Positions 28,524-44,842 of a stretch of DNA of 64,000 nt are shown in pieces. A model generated the notes under the pieces. That model did no database searches. It saw nothing but the letters and a program-made list of their open reading frames with translations, and had not been told where the DNA came from. Origin of the DNA: Ligilactobacillus cholophilus (GTDB taxonomy: Bacteria; Bacillota; Bacilli; Lactobacillales; Lactobacillaceae); contig NZ_CP127832.1 in assembly GCF_030389495.1 (NCBI RefSeq), positions 62,001-126,000 of the forward strand, in the 5' to 3' direction. Positions within the stretch are counted from its first letter, which is position 1; every line of letters begins with the position of its first letter. A program made the translations under genes and the position numbers.

Positions 28524-30107
28524 ATGAAAAATGATCAAATGAAAACGGTAATGCATGGGGCTTTGATCTTATCAGTAGCTTCATTAATTGCTAAAATTTT
28601 AAGCGCATGCTATCGCATTCCATTTGAAAATTTAGTAGGAAATACGGGATTTTATGTATACCAGCAAGTGTATCCTATTTATGGAATTGGAATGACATTT
28701 GCTCTTAGTGGATTTCCAGTATTCATTTCTAAACTAATTGCTGAGCAGGAAGATAGTGGTGCAAAATACCAAGTTGCACGTCAAGTGTTTGTTATTTTGG
28801 CTATTTTTGGAATCATATGTTTTCTTTTTTTAAGAATGTTTTCAAATAAGATAGCTTTTTTAATGGGAGATTTAGGGTTAACTACATTGCTTAAAAGCGT
28901 GGCATGGATGTTTCTTTTTATGCCAATTTTAGCTGTTGGTAGGGGATTCTATCAGGGAATTTTTGATATGAAGCCAACGGCAATTTCTCAAGTAACAGAA
29001 CAGTTTATTAGGGTAGCGTTTATTATCTTTGTTGCAATGATATCTGTTTGTGATCACTGGAATGTGTATAAAATGGGAAGCTGGGCAATGTTTGCTTCGA
29101 CTTTAGGAGCGATTGGAGCAAGTTTAAGTTTTGTCACATTTTATATAAAAACTATCTGGCGATATCCTAATGAAAAGAAAAAAAGTTATTTTACTTTAAG
29201 TAAAAGAATTTTTTCAGATGGATTGATTATATGCTTGTTTGCTTCGATGATGGTTTTATTACAATTGGTAGATTCGTTTACCATTAATAACTGTCTTGTA
29301 TCATCAGGAATTGCTCCAGATGTTGCTAAAAATATTAAGGGTGTATATGATAGAGCTCAACCACTTGTTCAACTTGGAATGGTAATAGCGGTTAGTTTTT
29401 CATCTACTTTATTACCTGCACTGACTAATGCATTAAAAGAGGGGAAATTAGCAAGTTTTCGTCGCATTGCTAGAACATTAATGAGGGTTAGTGCTACAAT
29501 TGCTGCAGCCGCTACAGGTGGCATGATTGTACTTATGAAATACATTAATGTGATGTTATTTGGAAGTGGTGAGTTATCTGGAACAATAGCAGTTTATGTG
29601 ATAAGTGTATTAATAATTACGTTAATAAGCACATATAATTCTATACTTCAAAGTTTAAATCAATTTAAAATTACAGCAGTAGGGTTGATTTTAGCAGTTG
29701 TTATAAAGGCATTAACTAATTCGTTTATGATACGTAATTTTGGGATTGTTGGTGCTAGTTTGGCAACTATTTTAAGCCTATTTATTGCCTTATTAGTAGT
29801 ATTATGGGCTTTACCAGCAAATGTTAAAAATTTATTTTTTAACGGGGATGGTTTTGTAAAAAAATTGATTTTATCAGTGTTTGTGATGTGTCTATGTGTA
29901 TGGATGAGTTCCAATTTATTACAGTTATTTTTACCATTTGGACGTAAAGCAGCAGTAATGATCGTATTTGTTGCAATAGCTATTGGAATTATTACATTCT
30001 TATTTATGATTATATCTCAACGAATGTTTACAATAAGAGAATGGTTTTTGATTCCTGGTGGTAAAAAGATTATTAGTTTAGTAAAAAAATTAAAAATGGA
30101 AGGGTAA
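28524..30107 (+). CDS. SpoVB/MurJ-like lipid II or polysaccharide flippase
   Basis: This 527-residue MOP-superfamily membrane protein has about 14 hydrophobic segments, matching the YabM/SpoVB-type polysaccharide biosynthesis proteins encoded after mfd in Firmicutes. Recognisable stretches are ACYRIPFENLVGNTGFYVY near the start and the GRGFYQGIFDMKPTAISQV loop. The family moves undecaprenyl-linked sugars across the membrane; the actual substrate is not known. GGGAGC precedes ATG 28524 and rqcP follows after 3 bp. Confidence 0.9.
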   Translation: MKNDQMKTVMHGALILSVASLIAKILSACYRIPFENLVGNTGFYVYQQVYPIYGIGMTFALSGFPVFISKLIAEQEDSGAKYQVARQVFVILAIFGIICFLFLRMFSNKIAFLMGDLGLTTLLKSVAWMFLFMPILAVGRGFYQGIFDMKPTAISQVTEQFIRVAFIIFVAMISVCDHWNVYKMGSWAMFASTLGAIGASLSFVTFYIKTIWRYPNEKKKSYFTLSKRIFSDGLIICLFASMMVLLQLVDSFTINNCLVSSGIAPDVAKNIKGVYDRAQPLVQLGMVIAVSFSSTLLPALTNALKEGKLASFRRIARTLMRVSATIAAAATGGMIVLMKYINVMLFGSGELSGTIAVYVISVLIITLISTYNSILQSLNQFKITAVGLILAVVIKALTNSFMIRNFGIVGASLATILSLFIALLVVLWALPANVKNLFFNGDGFVKKLILSVFVMCLCVWMSSNLLQLFLPFGRKAAVMIVFVAIAIGIITFLFMIISQRMFTIREWFLIPGGKKIISLVKKLKMEG

Positions 30108-30110
30108 GTT

Positions 30111-30380
30111 ATGCGATTAGATAAGTTTTTAAAAGTATCAAGAATTATTAAAAGACGTTCGGTTGCAAAAGATATTGCTGATCAAGGTAGAATTGACATA
30201 AATGGAAAAGTTGCTAAGTCATCATCAAATGTAAGCATAGGTGATGAGTTAACTATTAATTTTGGAAATAAAACATTAGTTGTTAAAATCGATAATATTA
30301 AAGATACTACTAAGAAAAATGAGGCAGAAGATTTATATACTGTTATTGAAGAAAAATATCAAGAAGATTATCGTATTTAA
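30111..30380 (+). CDS. rqcP: S4-domain protein RqcP (YabO)
   Basis: This 89-residue S4-domain RNA-binding protein opens with MRLDKFLKVSRIIKRRSVAKDI and continues GRIDINGKVAKSSSNVSIGDEL. RqcP acts with RqcH in adding alanine tails to nascent chains on obstructed 50S subunits. Length and position between the flippase and divIC match YabO of Bacillus. It overlaps nothing but is tightly spaced, so it belongs to the mfd operon. Confidence 0.93.
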   Translation: MRLDKFLKVSRIIKRRSVAKDIADQGRIDINGKVAKSSSNVSIGDELTINFGNKTLVVKIDNIKDTTKKNEAEDLYTVIEEKYQEDYRI

Positions 30381-30452
30381 AATACATTTTTGTTATGATA
30401 TTTGTTATAGTTTTAACTAAAGATAATCATGTTATTTAATAAGGAGATTAAC

Positions 30453-30860
30453 ATGGCGCAAGATAATAAATCGAAAAATGTAAAAATTTTAAATAAGGAA
30501 TACTATAATCAACAAACAAGATTAACAGAAACGCAAAAATTACAGCTGGCAATGACTAAAAAACATCGATTGAGAATGTTAATTCTTTTGGGAGTAACTT
30601 TATTTTTTTCACTAATATTAGGTGCTCGCATTATTCAAAACAACATTCAGGCTGGGATTTTAAATAAAAAAGCAACACAAGCTAAAGTTGAATTAAAAGA
30701 TGCTAAGAAACAGAATAAAGAATTAAAGCAACAAGTTGAACAATTAAAGGATTCTGATTATGTTGCAAAGATTATTCGCCAAAAATATTATTACTCTAAA
30801 GATGGTGAAACAATATACAGTTTACCAGGAGATAAGTCAAAGAGTATAACAGATAACTAA
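30453..30860 (+). CDS. divIC: cell-division protein DivIC (septum formation initiator)
   Basis: This 135-residue bitopic membrane protein has a charged cytoplasmic start, one membrane helix (about 40-60, LILLGVTLFFSLILGARII), then an extracytoplasmic coiled coil (KKATQAKVELKDAKKQNKEL). DivIC works with FtsL and DivIB at the septum. ATG 30453 follows AAGGAG; the frame from 30429 begins before that site. The C-terminal YYYSKDGETIYSLP region is the conserved family end. Confidence 0.92.
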   Translation: MAQDNKSKNVKILNKEYYNQQTRLTETQKLQLAMTKKHRLRMLILLGVTLFFSLILGARIIQNNIQAGILNKKATQAKVELKDAKKQNKELKQQVEQLKDSDYVAKIIRQKYYYSKDGETIYSLPGDKSKSITDN

Positions 30861-30945
30861 ATTTAAATTTAGCATTTATTTAAAACAATAAACAGTGGTA
30901 TACTAAAATAAATATCAGAAAGATCTTGGAGGATTAATTTTTCTT

Positions 30946-31395
30946 ATGACAGTTGAAGTGGGAACGAAAGTTTCAGGCAAAGTTTCAGGAATTACAAACT
31001 TTGGTGCATTTGTGGATTTAGGCGAGAAACAAACTGGATTAGTGCATATCAGTGAAGTTTCTAATAATTATGTAAAAGATATTCATGATGTTTTAAAAGT
31101 TGGCGATGAAGTTCAAGTTAAAGTTCTTAAAATTGGTGACGATGGGAAAATTTCATTGTCAATTAAGCAAGCAATGCCCAAACCTAAGAAAAATGAATCA
31201 ACTAGCCGACAAAATAATAACCATCAAGGAAATCATCAACGTTTCCACGGAAATAAATCAAATCATCAAAATCATTCAAAGAAAGATTTTGATACATTAT
31301 TAGCTGGATTTTTAAAGGAAAGCGATGAACGCTTAACTTCTCTAAAACGAAATACTGATGGTAAGCGCGGTGGTCGTGGCGGTCGTCGAAGCTAG
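30946..31395 (+). CDS. S1-domain RNA-binding protein (YabR-like)
   Basis: This 149-residue protein has one S1 domain (about 1-72: VGTKVSGKVSGITNFGAFVD, TGLVHISEVS, GKISLSIKQ). A low-complexity Asn/Gln/His-rich linker (about 80-112) and a basic Arg/Gly end (GKRGGRGGRRS) follow. It is the usual gene between divIC and tilS. It probably binds RNA or ribosomes; exact role is unknown. GGAGG lies 12 bp before ATG 30946, somewhat far. Confidence 0.9.
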   Translation: MTVEVGTKVSGKVSGITNFGAFVDLGEKQTGLVHISEVSNNYVKDIHDVLKVGDEVQVKVLKIGDDGKISLSIKQAMPKPKKNESTSRQNNNHQGNHQRFHGNKSNHQNHSKKDFDTLLAGFLKESDERLTSLKRNTDGKRGGRGGRRS

Positions 31396-31403
31396 AAGCT
31401 AGA

Positions 31404-31438
31404 AAACAGAGGTTGTGATATTTACAACCTCTGTTTTT
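31404..31438 (+). terminator. terminator after the S1 gene
   Basis: A 13-bp stem (31404-31416 with 31424-31436) and a 7-nt loop are followed by T residues. It separates the mfd-to-S1 unit from tilS, although some readthrough is likely since tilS is only 40 bp on. Confidence 0.9.
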
Positions 31439-31478
31439 ACATTCAATATTTGGTCTTTATTTAATGTGAGGAAATCTT

Positions 31479-32825
31479 ATGAAAATCGATAACTTTAATA
31501 ACCATTTTCGAAAGTTTAATTTGGAACAAAAAAAAGTACTTGTAGCTGTATCAACCGGAGTAGATTCTATGAGTTTATTAAAACTATTAATGGATTTACC
31601 TGTAAAAAGCCGTCCCAAAATTGAAGTTGCATATGTTGATCACAAATTACGAAAGCAAAGTATAGTTGAAACAGAATTTATTCAAAAATTTTGTAAAAAA
31701 AATAATTTGAAACTGCATCAAACTGTTTGGCAAAAGAAATTTCATCCTAAATTAGGAATTGAAGAACAGGCGCGTAATTTTCGATATTCTTTTTTTGAAA
31801 AGGTTATGGATGAGAATAATATTAAATATTTAATGACAGCACATCATGCTGATGATCAAGCAGAAACTTTTTTAATGAAACTAGTTCGTGGTGGCCAACT
31901 TCAACAACTGGTAGGAATAGAAAGTTTACGTGATTTTGCAGATAATAAGTATATTATTAGGCCTTTATTACCCTTTTCTAAATTAGAAATTTTAAATTTT
32001 GCACAAAGGAATCAAATTAAATATTTCGAAGATGAAACGAATGCAATGGATGATGCTTTGCGAAATCGTATACGTCATCAAATAATCCCATTATTAAAAA
32101 AGGAGAATCCAAAATTTTTAGAACATATCCAAGAGTATGAATCTCAAATAAAGATAGCTCTATCCTGTCAAGAATTGGAGCAGCAAAGAATAGTAGAAAA
32201 ATTGAGAGATTCTGATGGATATAATTTGGAATTGTTTTCTCAATTAAATGCTAATCAACAAGAATTAGTTATGAAACAAATTTTAAAGTTAACTGATATT
32301 CCGATAAATCAGCATCAAGTAACTGAAATTATACAATTTTTATTAAATTTGAATAAACCGCAAGGAATTTATCAAATAAATCAAGAAAAACAATTGCGAA
32401 AAGAATATCAAACTTTTAAAATTGAATGTAAGAATAAAAAAACTATTAAAAAAGAATTAGCAATTTTGTTATCACTAAACCAATGGATTAAATATGAAGA
32501 TTTTAAAATTGGAATTTTTTCTAAGGATAAAGTAGTAATTGAAAAAACAGATAAAACCATTGGTCTATCTAATTGTCCGTCTAAATTAGTTTTACGATTT
32601 CGAAAACCAAAAGACTATTTTGAAATCAATGGCATGCATAAAAAGTTAAGACGCTATTTTATCGATAATAAGATACCTTCAGAAGATCGTCAGACGATGC
32701 CTTTGATTGCAGATGGGAATTTGATATATGCTGCTTTAAATCCACAGCAGTTGTATTTGTCACATTTTAGCGAAAATGCTACAATTCGATACACAATAGT
32801 AATAAAGAAGTACAGAAAGAGGTAA
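31479..32825 (+). CDS. tilS: tRNA(Ile)-lysidine synthetase
   Basis: TilS converts C34 of tRNA-Ile(CAU) to lysidine so that it reads AUA. The 448-residue protein has the PP-loop ATPase motif ([10 protein letters not shown], with ST in place of the usual SG), [11 protein letters not shown], and the TilS C-terminal domains. The gene is essential and ordered tilS-hpt-ftsH as in Bacillus. Its stop lies 4 bp before the hpt start. Confidence 0.95.
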   Translation: MKIDNFNNHFRKFNLEQKKVLVAVSTGVDSMSLLKLLMDLPVKSRPKIEVAYVDHKLRKQSIVETEFIQKFCKKNNLKLHQTVWQKKFHPKLGIEEQARNFRYSFFEKVMDENNIKYLMTAHHADDQAETFLMKLVRGGQLQQLVGIESLRDFADNKYIIRPLLPFSKLEILNFAQRNQIKYFEDETNAMDDALRNRIRHQIIPLLKKENPKFLEHIQEYESQIKIALSCQELEQQRIVEKLRDSDGYNLELFSQLNANQQELVMKQILKLTDIPINQHQVTEIIQFLLNLNKPQGIYQINQEKQLRKEYQTFKIECKNKKTIKKELAILLSLNQWIKYEDFKIGIFSKDKVVIEKTDKTIGLSNCPSKLVLRFRKPKDYFEINGMHKKLRRYFIDNKIPSEDRQTMPLIADGNLIYAALNPQQLYLSHFSENATIRYTIVIKKYRKR

Positions 32826-32829
32826 AAAC

Positions 32830-33387
32830 ATGAACAACGATATTTTGAAAGTTCTTTATAGTAGAGAACAAATTCAAGATGTTACTAAAAAATTAGGTAA
32901 ACAAATCACTAAAGATTTTGCTGGTAAAGATCCACTTGTAGTATGCATTTTAAAAGGTGCAGCTGTGTTTTATTCAGATATTGTACGTGAGATTGATACA
33001 TATTGTGAATTAGATTTTATGGATGTTTCAAGTTATGGAAATGAAACAGTTTCATCTGGAAATGTAAAAATTATTAAAGATTTGGATACATCAGTTGAAG
33101 GAAGAAACGTACTTATTATCGAAGATATCATTGATACAGGTCGAACACTTCAATGTTTGGTTGATTTATTTCAAAGTCGCAATGCTGCCTCTGTTAAAAT
33201 CTGTACTTTATTAGATAAACCAGATCGTCGTGTTGAAGGTATTGAAACAGATTATTATGGATTTAAAGTTCCTAATGAATTTGTAGTAGGTTATGGTTTA
33301 GATTATTCAGGTCATTATCGTAATTTACCATATGTTGGTGTTTTAAAACCTGAAGTTTATGCTAAGAATGAAAATGGTCAAAATTAG
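32830..33387 (+). CDS. hpt: hypoxanthine phosphoribosyltransferase
   Basis: This 185-residue enzyme salvages hypoxanthine or guanine with PRPP to IMP or GMP. It has the PRPP loop [14 protein letters not shown], the flexible-loop [11 protein letters not shown] and the base-binding [13 protein letters not shown]. In Bacillus the product also touches ftsH regulation. It may cooperate with the purine permease at 14826 and with prs. Confidence 0.97.
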   Translation: MNNDILKVLYSREQIQDVTKKLGKQITKDFAGKDPLVVCILKGAAVFYSDIVREIDTYCELDFMDVSSYGNETVSSGNVKIIKDLDTSVEGRNVLIIEDIIDTGRTLQCLVDLFQSRNAASVKICTLLDKPDRRVEGIETDYYGFKVPNEFVVGYGLDYSGHYRNLPYVGVLKPEVYAKNENGQN

Positions 33388-33452
33388 TCAAGTATGATAT
33401 GATTAATCTTGATAACATTTTAGTTATTTATTGGTGCCTAAGGAGGAAATAA

Positions 33453-35570
33453 ATGAATAATAACAACAAAAAGAATGGATTATTCAGAAATAGTCTTTTC
33501 TATATTGTGATTTTCCTTGGAATTATGGGAGCTGTCTATTACTTCACTGGAGGCAATAGCAATTCTCAAACTCAACAAATTCAGTCCAGTACATTTATGT
33601 CTGAGATGAAGAAGGATAATGTGCGTAAGTTTACGTTAGAGCCTTCAGGGAGTGTTTATAAGGTAACTGGTGAATATCGTAAACCAGTTACAGTTAAAAA
33701 TAAAAAGAATACTTTAACAGGCGCAACGGAAAGTACTAAAGTTAAGAGCTTTACAACAAATATTGTGACTAATGGTGATACTGTAAACCAAGTCATGGAT
33801 TATGCACAAAAGAATCATGTTACAAATAATGCAAAAGAAGAACAATCAAGTAATATTTGGATGCAACTTCTTTTAACATTACTTCCAGTAGTCTTCATGA
33901 TTTTCTTCTTCTATCTAATGATGGGAAATGCTGGTGGCCAAGGCGGAAGCGGACGTATGATGAATTTTGGCAAGTCAAAGGCTAAGCCAATTAATAAGAG
34001 TCAAAATAAGGTTCGTTTCTCAGATGTAGCCGGTGCAGAAGAGGAAAAACAAGAGTTAGTTGAAGTCGTTGAATTTTTACGTGATCCAAAGAAGTTTAGA
34101 AAATTAGGAGCACGAATTCCATCTGGAGTATTACTTGAAGGACCTCCAGGAACAGGTAAAACTTTATTAGCTAAAGCCGTGGCTGGTGAAGCTGGCGTGC
34201 CATTCTTCTCAATTTCAGGTTCAGATTTCGTTGAAATGTTTGTTGGTGTTGGGGCAAGCCGTGTTCGTGATTTATTTGAAAATGCTAAGAAGAATGCTCC
34301 ATCAATTATCTTCATTGATGAAATTGATGCTGTTGGTCGTCGTCGTGGAAATGGTATGGGCGGTGGCCATGATGAACGTGAACAAACATTGAACCAATTA
34401 TTGGTTGAAATGGATGGGTTCGAAGGCGATGAAGGCGTAATTGTAATGGCTGCTACAAACAGATCTGATGTTTTAGACCCAGCCTTACTTCGTCCTGGTC
34501 GTTTTGATCGTAAAATTCTTGTTGGTAGACCAGATGTTAAGGGCCGTGAAGCTATCTTAAAGGTCCATGCAAAAGGAAAACCATTGGCCAAAGATGTTGA
34601 CTTGAAGATGGTTGCTAAGCAAACACCAGGATTTGTTGGTGCTGATTTAGCTAACTTGTTAAATGAAGCTGCATTATTAGCTGCAAGAAGAAATAAAAAT
34701 GAAATTGATGCTTCTGATGTTGATGAAGCAGAGGATCGTGTAATTGCTGGTCCAGCAAAACGTGATCGAGTTGTAAGTGAAAAAGAACGACGGACAGTTG
34801 CATTCCACGAAGCTGGTCATACAATTGTTGGTTTAGTTTTAAATGACGCACGTGTTGTGCATAAGGTAACAATTGTACCACGTGGTCGTGCAGGTGGTTA
34901 TGCAATAATGCTTCCTAGAGAAGACCAAATGTTAAACTCAAAGAAAGATTTGACAGAACAAATTGCCGGTTTAATGGGTGGTCGTGCTGCGGAAGAAATT
35001 ATTTTCAATCAACAGTCATCTGGTGCTGCAAACGATTTCCAACAAGCAACACAATTAGCACGTGCTATGGTTACTGAATACGGAATGAGTGAAAAATTAG
35101 GTCCTGTTCAGTACGAAGGACAAGCAAATATGCAACCAGGAGAATTTGATGGACAACATAGTTACTCTGGAAAAGTTGCTAACTTAATTGACGAAGAAGT
35201 AATGCGTTTGTCAAATGAAGGAATGGAAACTGCTAAGAGAATTATTCAAGAACACCGCGAACAACATAAAATTATTGCAGAAGCATTATTAAAATATGAA
35301 ACTCTTGATGAAAAGCAAATCTTAAGTTTATATAAGACAGGTAAAATGCCAGTTGAAAATGAATTTCCTAGTGAAAAATCGGGATCATTTGAAGAAGCTA
35401 AAAAAGCCTTAGAACGAAAAGATGCACAACGCCAAAAGATTGATGAACAAGAGGTTGCTGAAGAGAAAAAAGCTGATAAACGTGATGATCAGGCTTTACC
35501 AACTCAAACTTTCTATCCAAGCAATCAAAACGACGTAGAAAAACATCAAGACAAAGATAATAAGGATTAA
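33453..35570 (+). CDS. ftsH: ATP-dependent zinc metalloprotease FtsH
   Basis: FtsH is the membrane AAA+ protease for quality control. The 705-residue protein has membrane helices at about 12-30 and 130-155 flanking an extracytoplasmic domain, Walker A GPPGTGKT at 230-237, [15 protein letters not shown], the second region of homology and the zinc motif HEAGH at 452-456. The C-terminal tail (about 640-705) is charged and low-complexity. AAGGAGG precedes ATG 33453. A terminator follows. Confidence 0.98.
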   Translation: MNNNNKKNGLFRNSLFYIVIFLGIMGAVYYFTGGNSNSQTQQIQSSTFMSEMKKDNVRKFTLEPSGSVYKVTGEYRKPVTVKNKKNTLTGATESTKVKSFTTNIVTNGDTVNQVMDYAQKNHVTNNAKEEQSSNIWMQLLLTLLPVVFMIFFFYLMMGNAGGQGGSGRMMNFGKSKAKPINKSQNKVRFSDVAGAEEEKQELVEVVEFLRDPKKFRKLGARIPSGVLLEGPPGTGKTLLAKAVAGEAGVPFFSISGSDFVEMFVGVGASRVRDLFENAKKNAPSIIFIDEIDAVGRRRGNGMGGGHDEREQTLNQLLVEMDGFEGDEGVIVMAATNRSDVLDPALLRPGRFDRKILVGRPDVKGREAILKVHAKGKPLAKDVDLKMVAKQTPGFVGADLANLLNEAALLAARRNKNEIDASDVDEAEDRVIAGPAKRDRVVSEKERRTVAFHEAGHTIVGLVLNDARVVHKVTIVPRGRAGGYAIMLPREDQMLNSKKDLTEQIAGLMGGRAAEEIIFNQQSSGAANDFQQATQLARAMVTEYGMSEKLGPVQYEGQANMQPGEFDGQHSYSGKVANLIDEEVMRLSNEGMETAKRIIQEHREQHKIIAEALLKYETLDEKQILSLYKTGKMPVENEFPSEKSGSFEEAKKALERKDAQRQKIDEQEVAEEKKADKRDDQALPTQTFYPSNQNDVEKHQDKDNKD

Positions 35571-35585
35571 TTAAAACTTATTATA

Positions 35586-35626
35586 AAAAATAGAGGATGT
35601 ACATTTTTGTACGCCTCTATTTTTAT
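35586..35626 (+). terminator. terminator of ftsH
   Basis: An 11-bp outer stem (35586-35596 with 35614-35624) plus an inner TGTAC/GTACG pairing ends in T residues. Confidence 0.88.
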
Positions 35627-35709
35627 TGATATATATTTTTTAATATTATTTTTGAAATCTGAATTTTAATCATGATAAAATAATAGTTTGAGTAAGAAAG
35701 GAAATTAAT

Positions 35710-36585
35710 ATGAGTGATTATTTAGTTAAAAGTTTAGCATTTGATGGGCAAATTCGTGCATATGCAGTTGATGCAACTGAAACAGTGAGAAAAGCACAAG
35801 AATTACACGATACATGGAGTGCAGCTTCAGCAGCATTAGGACGTAGTTTAATTGGAACATTATTATTATCATCTGCTTCATTGCAAGATGATGAAAAAAT
35901 GACCGTAAAGATTAATGGAAATGGACCAGTTGGTGGTATTGTTATTGACGGAAATGCAAAGGGTACAGTTAAAGGATATGTGCAACATCCTCATGTGCAT
36001 TTACCATTAAATGATAAGAATAAAATTGATGTAAAAGGTGCAGTAGGAACAAATGGTTTTTTAGCGGTAACTAAAGATTTAGGACTAAAAGAACCATTTA
36101 CTGGTCAAGTTCCTTTAGTGTCTGGAGAATTAGGAGAAGACTTTACTTATTATTTAGCAAAGTCAGAACAAATCCCTTCATCTGTTGGATTATCAGTATT
36201 TGTGAACAATGATAATACAATTAAAACAGCAGGTGGATTTATGTTGCAAGTTATGCCAGGTGCTAAAGATGAGGTTTTGAGTAAAGTTGAACAAAAATTA
36301 AATGAAATTCCAATGGTATCTGAAATGATGCAACAGGGTATGACACCTGAAGATATGTTATATGAAATTTTAGGTAAAGATAATGTTAAAATTTTAGATA
36401 AAATGGAAGTTAGTTATAAATGTGATTGTTCACGCGACCGTTTTTACAATATTATAAAAACATTACCTAATGATCAAATAAAAGAAATGATTGATGAGGA
36501 TCATGGTGCAGAAGTCATTTGTCATTTTTGCGGTAAGAAGTATAAATTTACTGAAGATGAATTAAAGAAATGTATAAAAAAATAG
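35710..36585 (+). CDS. hslO: redox-regulated chaperone Hsp33
   Basis: Hsp33 is an oxidation-activated holdase. The 291-residue protein has the N-terminal fold (SLAFDGQIRAYAVDAT) and the C-terminal zinc switch with Cys238, Cys240, Cys271 and Cys274 (CDC and CHFC), all intact. GAAAGG precedes ATG 35710. dusB starts 13 bp later, so hslO-dusB-lysS are likely one unit. Confidence 0.97.
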   Translation: MSDYLVKSLAFDGQIRAYAVDATETVRKAQELHDTWSAASAALGRSLIGTLLLSSASLQDDEKMTVKINGNGPVGGIVIDGNAKGTVKGYVQHPHVHLPLNDKNKIDVKGAVGTNGFLAVTKDLGLKEPFTGQVPLVSGELGEDFTYYLAKSEQIPSSVGLSVFVNNDNTIKTAGGFMLQVMPGAKDEVLSKVEQKLNEIPMVSEMMQQGMTPEDMLYEILGKDNVKILDKMEVSYKCDCSRDRFYNIIKTLPNDQIKEMIDEDHGAEVICHFCGKKYKFTEDELKKCIKK

Positions 36586-36598
36586 AAAGGAAAAAATT

Positions 36599-37600
36599 AT
36601 GGAGTGGAAAATTGGTGATATAACAATTCCAAATCAAGTCGTGGTAGCTCCCATGGCTGGAGTTACTAACGTTGCATTTAGATTAATTTGTAAAGAATTT
36701 GGAGCAGGACTAGTTGTGTGTGAAATGATTTCAGATAAAGGAATTCATTTTAGAAATAAAAAAACATTAGGAATGTTATTTGTAGATGAAACTGAACATC
36801 CTGTTAGTGTACAGATTTTTGGCGGTTCAAAGGATTCCTTAGTTGAAGCAGCACAGTTTGTTGCTGAAAATACAAATACTGATATTATTGACATAAATAT
36901 GGGTTGTCCTGTACCTAAGGTTACAAAAACTGATGCTGGTGCACATTGGTTACTAGATCCTGATAAAATTTATGAGATGGTAAGTGCGGTGACTAAAGTT
37001 GTAAAGAAACCAGTAACAGTTAAAATGCGTACAGGTTGGGATGATGATCACATTTTAGCAGTTGAAAATGCTTTGGCAGCTGAAGAAGGTGGAGCAGCTA
37101 TGCTTGCTATGCATGGTAGAACACGTAAACAACTTTATTCTGGCCATGCAGATTGGGGAATTTTAAAAGAAGTAAAGGATAATTTGAAGAAAATTCCTTT
37201 TGTTGGAAATGGTGATGTGACAACTCCACAAGAAGCTAAGAAAATGCTAGATGAAGTAGGTGCAGATGCTGTAATGATAGGTCGTGCAGCATTGGGTAAT
37301 CCTTGGATTGTTAAACAAACAACTCATTATTTAGAGACTGGTGAAATTTTGTCTGAACCAACACCTGATGAAAAAATTGAAGTTGCTAAAGAACATTTAC
37401 ATCGATTAGTTAAAGTTAAGGGTGAAAAAATTGGTCCAAGAGAATTTCGCTCTCAAGCTGCATATTATATTAAGGGAATTCCACGTGCAGCTCGTACAAA
37501 AGCAGCTTTAAATTCTGCTGATACTGAAGAAGAAATGATAGAAATTTTTGATCAGTTCTTAGCTGATACGAAAGAACGTATGAATGTAAAAAGAAAATAG
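36599..37600 (+). CDS. dusB: tRNA-dihydrouridine synthase
   Basis: This FMN enzyme reduces uridines in tRNA. The 333-residue product shows VVAPMAGVTNVAFR, the catalytic Cys103 in MGCPVPKVTKTDAG, KMRTGWDDDH, MHGRTRKQLYSG and GRAALGNPW. The gene order hslO-dusB-lysS is standard for Firmicutes and supports the DusB assignment. Confidence 0.95.
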   Translation: MEWKIGDITIPNQVVVAPMAGVTNVAFRLICKEFGAGLVVCEMISDKGIHFRNKKTLGMLFVDETEHPVSVQIFGGSKDSLVEAAQFVAENTNTDIIDINMGCPVPKVTKTDAGAHWLLDPDKIYEMVSAVTKVVKKPVTVKMRTGWDDDHILAVENALAAEEGGAAMLAMHGRTRKQLYSGHADWGILKEVKDNLKKIPFVGNGDVTTPQEAKKMLDEVGADAVMIGRAALGNPWIVKQTTHYLETGEILSEPTPDEKIEVAKEHLHRLVKVKGEKIGPREFRSQAAYYIKGIPRAARTKAALNSADTEEEMIEIFDQFLADTKERMNVKRK

Positions 37601-37614
37601 TTAAATAATTATGA

Positions 37615-39147
<1,533 letters not shown>

Positions 39148-39152
39148 CATTT

Positions 39153-39184
39153 AAAGAGATTACAATTGTAATCTCTTTTTTTTA
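39153..39184 (+). terminator. terminator of lysS
   Basis: A 13-bp perfect arm pair (39153-39165 with 39166-39178) forms a stem around the AATT centre and is followed by a T run. Confidence 0.9.
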
Positions 39185-39193
39185 TAAAAATGC

Positions 39194-39304
39194 TTGACAG
39201 TAGTTCATTTAAAATGATAGACTATAAAAGTTGTCAGATGAAAAGGTAATTGATTTTTTTAATAAAAAAAAGATGTTGACAATTATTGATTCGTCTGATA
39301 ACAT
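39194..39304 (+). promoter_or_regulatory. rRNA operon tandem promoters P1 and P2
   Basis: The 308 bp before 16S contain two promoters. P1 has TTGACA at 39194-39199 with a -10 near 39218. P2 has TTGACA at 39276-39281, a 17-bp spacer and TAACAT at 39299-39304. After P2 comes a CTTTGAAAACTG stretch (around 39343) that resembles the antitermination boxA of Gram-positive rrn leaders; a similar one (near 41181) precedes 23S. Confidence 0.75.
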
Positions 39305-39455
39305 AATAAATGTTCCGTTGATAAGGAATTTATAAAATAGATCTTTGAAAACTGAATATGTTTCGATGAACAAATGTGCAGGGCAATTCATGAAAATGAA
39401 TGCAAAAACATTTGCGAAGTCAATTCGCTAGTAAAATTTATGAGTCACAAAACTT

Positions 39456-41027
<1,572 letters not shown>

Positions 41028-41082
41028 AAAATACGGAAACTGCACATTGTCGAAACTTATTCAGTTTTGAGAGATCTATTTC

Positions 41083-41155
41083 GGGGCCTTAGCTCAGTTG
41101 GGAGAGCGCCTGCTTTGCACGCAGGAGGTCAGGAGTTCGACTCTCCTAGGCTCCA
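41083..41155 (+). tRNA. tRNA-Ala (TGC)
   Basis: A 73-nt cloverleaf in the 16S-23S spacer has acceptor GGGGCCT/AGGCTCC, an anticodon loop TTTGCAC and discriminator A; CCA is not encoded. No tRNA-Ile accompanies it in this spacer. Confidence 0.97.
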
Positions 41156-41305
41156 TTGATGAATTAGTTCATCAAACTTGTTCTTTGAAAACTAGATAAT
41201 AATTTATTTCTTAATAAACCGAGAACACCGCGTTTTTAAGAGTTTTAACAAGAATCAAAGTTCTTAATTCGCTAAACTCATAAACCAACTGATCAAATCA
41301 GTTCA

Positions 41306-44214
<2,909 letters not shown>

Positions 44215-44293
44215 AAGGTTAAAAAAGCGGTGAAGGTCAAAAGAATAAATTATTAGCTAGTTTTGAGAGAACAAGGTTTTCTCAAAAGCACAA

Positions 44294-44413
44294 AGTGCGG
44301 TGATGATGGCTTGAAGGATACACCTGTTTCCATTCCGAACACAGAAGTTAAGCTTCAAAACGCCGATAGTAGTTAGAGGAACGCCTCTTGCAAGGGTAGG
44401 AAGTCGCCGTGCT
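44294..44413 (+). rRNA. rrf: 5S ribosomal RNA
   Basis: About 120 nt with the conserved CCGAACACAGAAGTTAAGC segment. The ends AGTGCGGTGA and TCGCCGTGCT pair throughout with wobbles, defining the boundaries. It lies about 80 bp after 23S. Confidence 0.95.
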
Positions 44414-44420
44414 TAATTAT

Positions 44421-44493
44421 TCCGGCATAGCTCAGTTGGTAGAGCATCTGACTGTTAATCAGGGTGTCGACGGTTCGAGTCCGCCTGCCGGAG
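44421..44493 (+). tRNA. tRNA-Asn (GTT)
   Basis: A 73-nt cloverleaf has acceptor TCCGGCA/TGCCGGA, anticodon loop CTGTTAA and discriminator G. It starts 8 bp after 5S, so it is probably co-transcribed with the rrn operon. Confidence 0.97.
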
Positions 44494-44544
44494 TTTGTAT
44501 ATGGACTAATGAGTTTTCACGATAGTGATCAGCATAGTTTATAT

Positions 44545-44616
44545 GACCCGTTGGTCAAGTGGTTAAGACACCGCCCTTTCACGGCGGTAACATGGGTTCA
44601 AATCCCGTACGGGTCA
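44545..44616 (+). tRNA. tRNA-Glu (TTC)
   Basis: A 72-nt cloverleaf has acceptor GACCCGT/ACGGGTC, anticodon loop CTTTCAC and discriminator A. CCA is not encoded. Confidence 0.97.
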
Positions 44617-44624
44617 TCTTTGTT

Positions 44625-44697
44625 GCCAGTTTAGCTCAGTTGGTAGAGCATCGGTATCGTAAACCGGCGGTCACAGGTTCGAATCCTGCAACTGGCA
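44625..44697 (+). tRNA. tRNA-Thr (CGT)
   Basis: A 73-nt cloverleaf has acceptor GCCAGTT/AACTGGC and discriminator A. The anticodon loop ATCGTAA gives anticodon CGT. The loop has A rather than a pyrimidine at position 32, and the outer T-stem pair is an A-C mismatch, both unusual. CCA is not encoded. Confidence 0.88.
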
Positions 44698-44732
44698 TGA
44701 ATAACTGGTTTTTATTCATATTACGGCTAATA

Positions 44733-44769
44733 ATGAGATTATGTTAAATTCATGATCTCATATTTTTTT
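44733..44769 (+). terminator. terminator of the rrn-tRNA unit
   Basis: ATGAGAT (44733-44739) pairs with ATCTCAT (44755-44761), with ATG/CAT continuing the stem inward, and a T run follows. Confidence 0.75.
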
Positions 44770-44842
44770 ATATAAATATAATTTAAATTTTTCTAAATTT
44801 ACCGTATTTTATAATTTAATTTTTAGAATAGAAGGTCATCTT

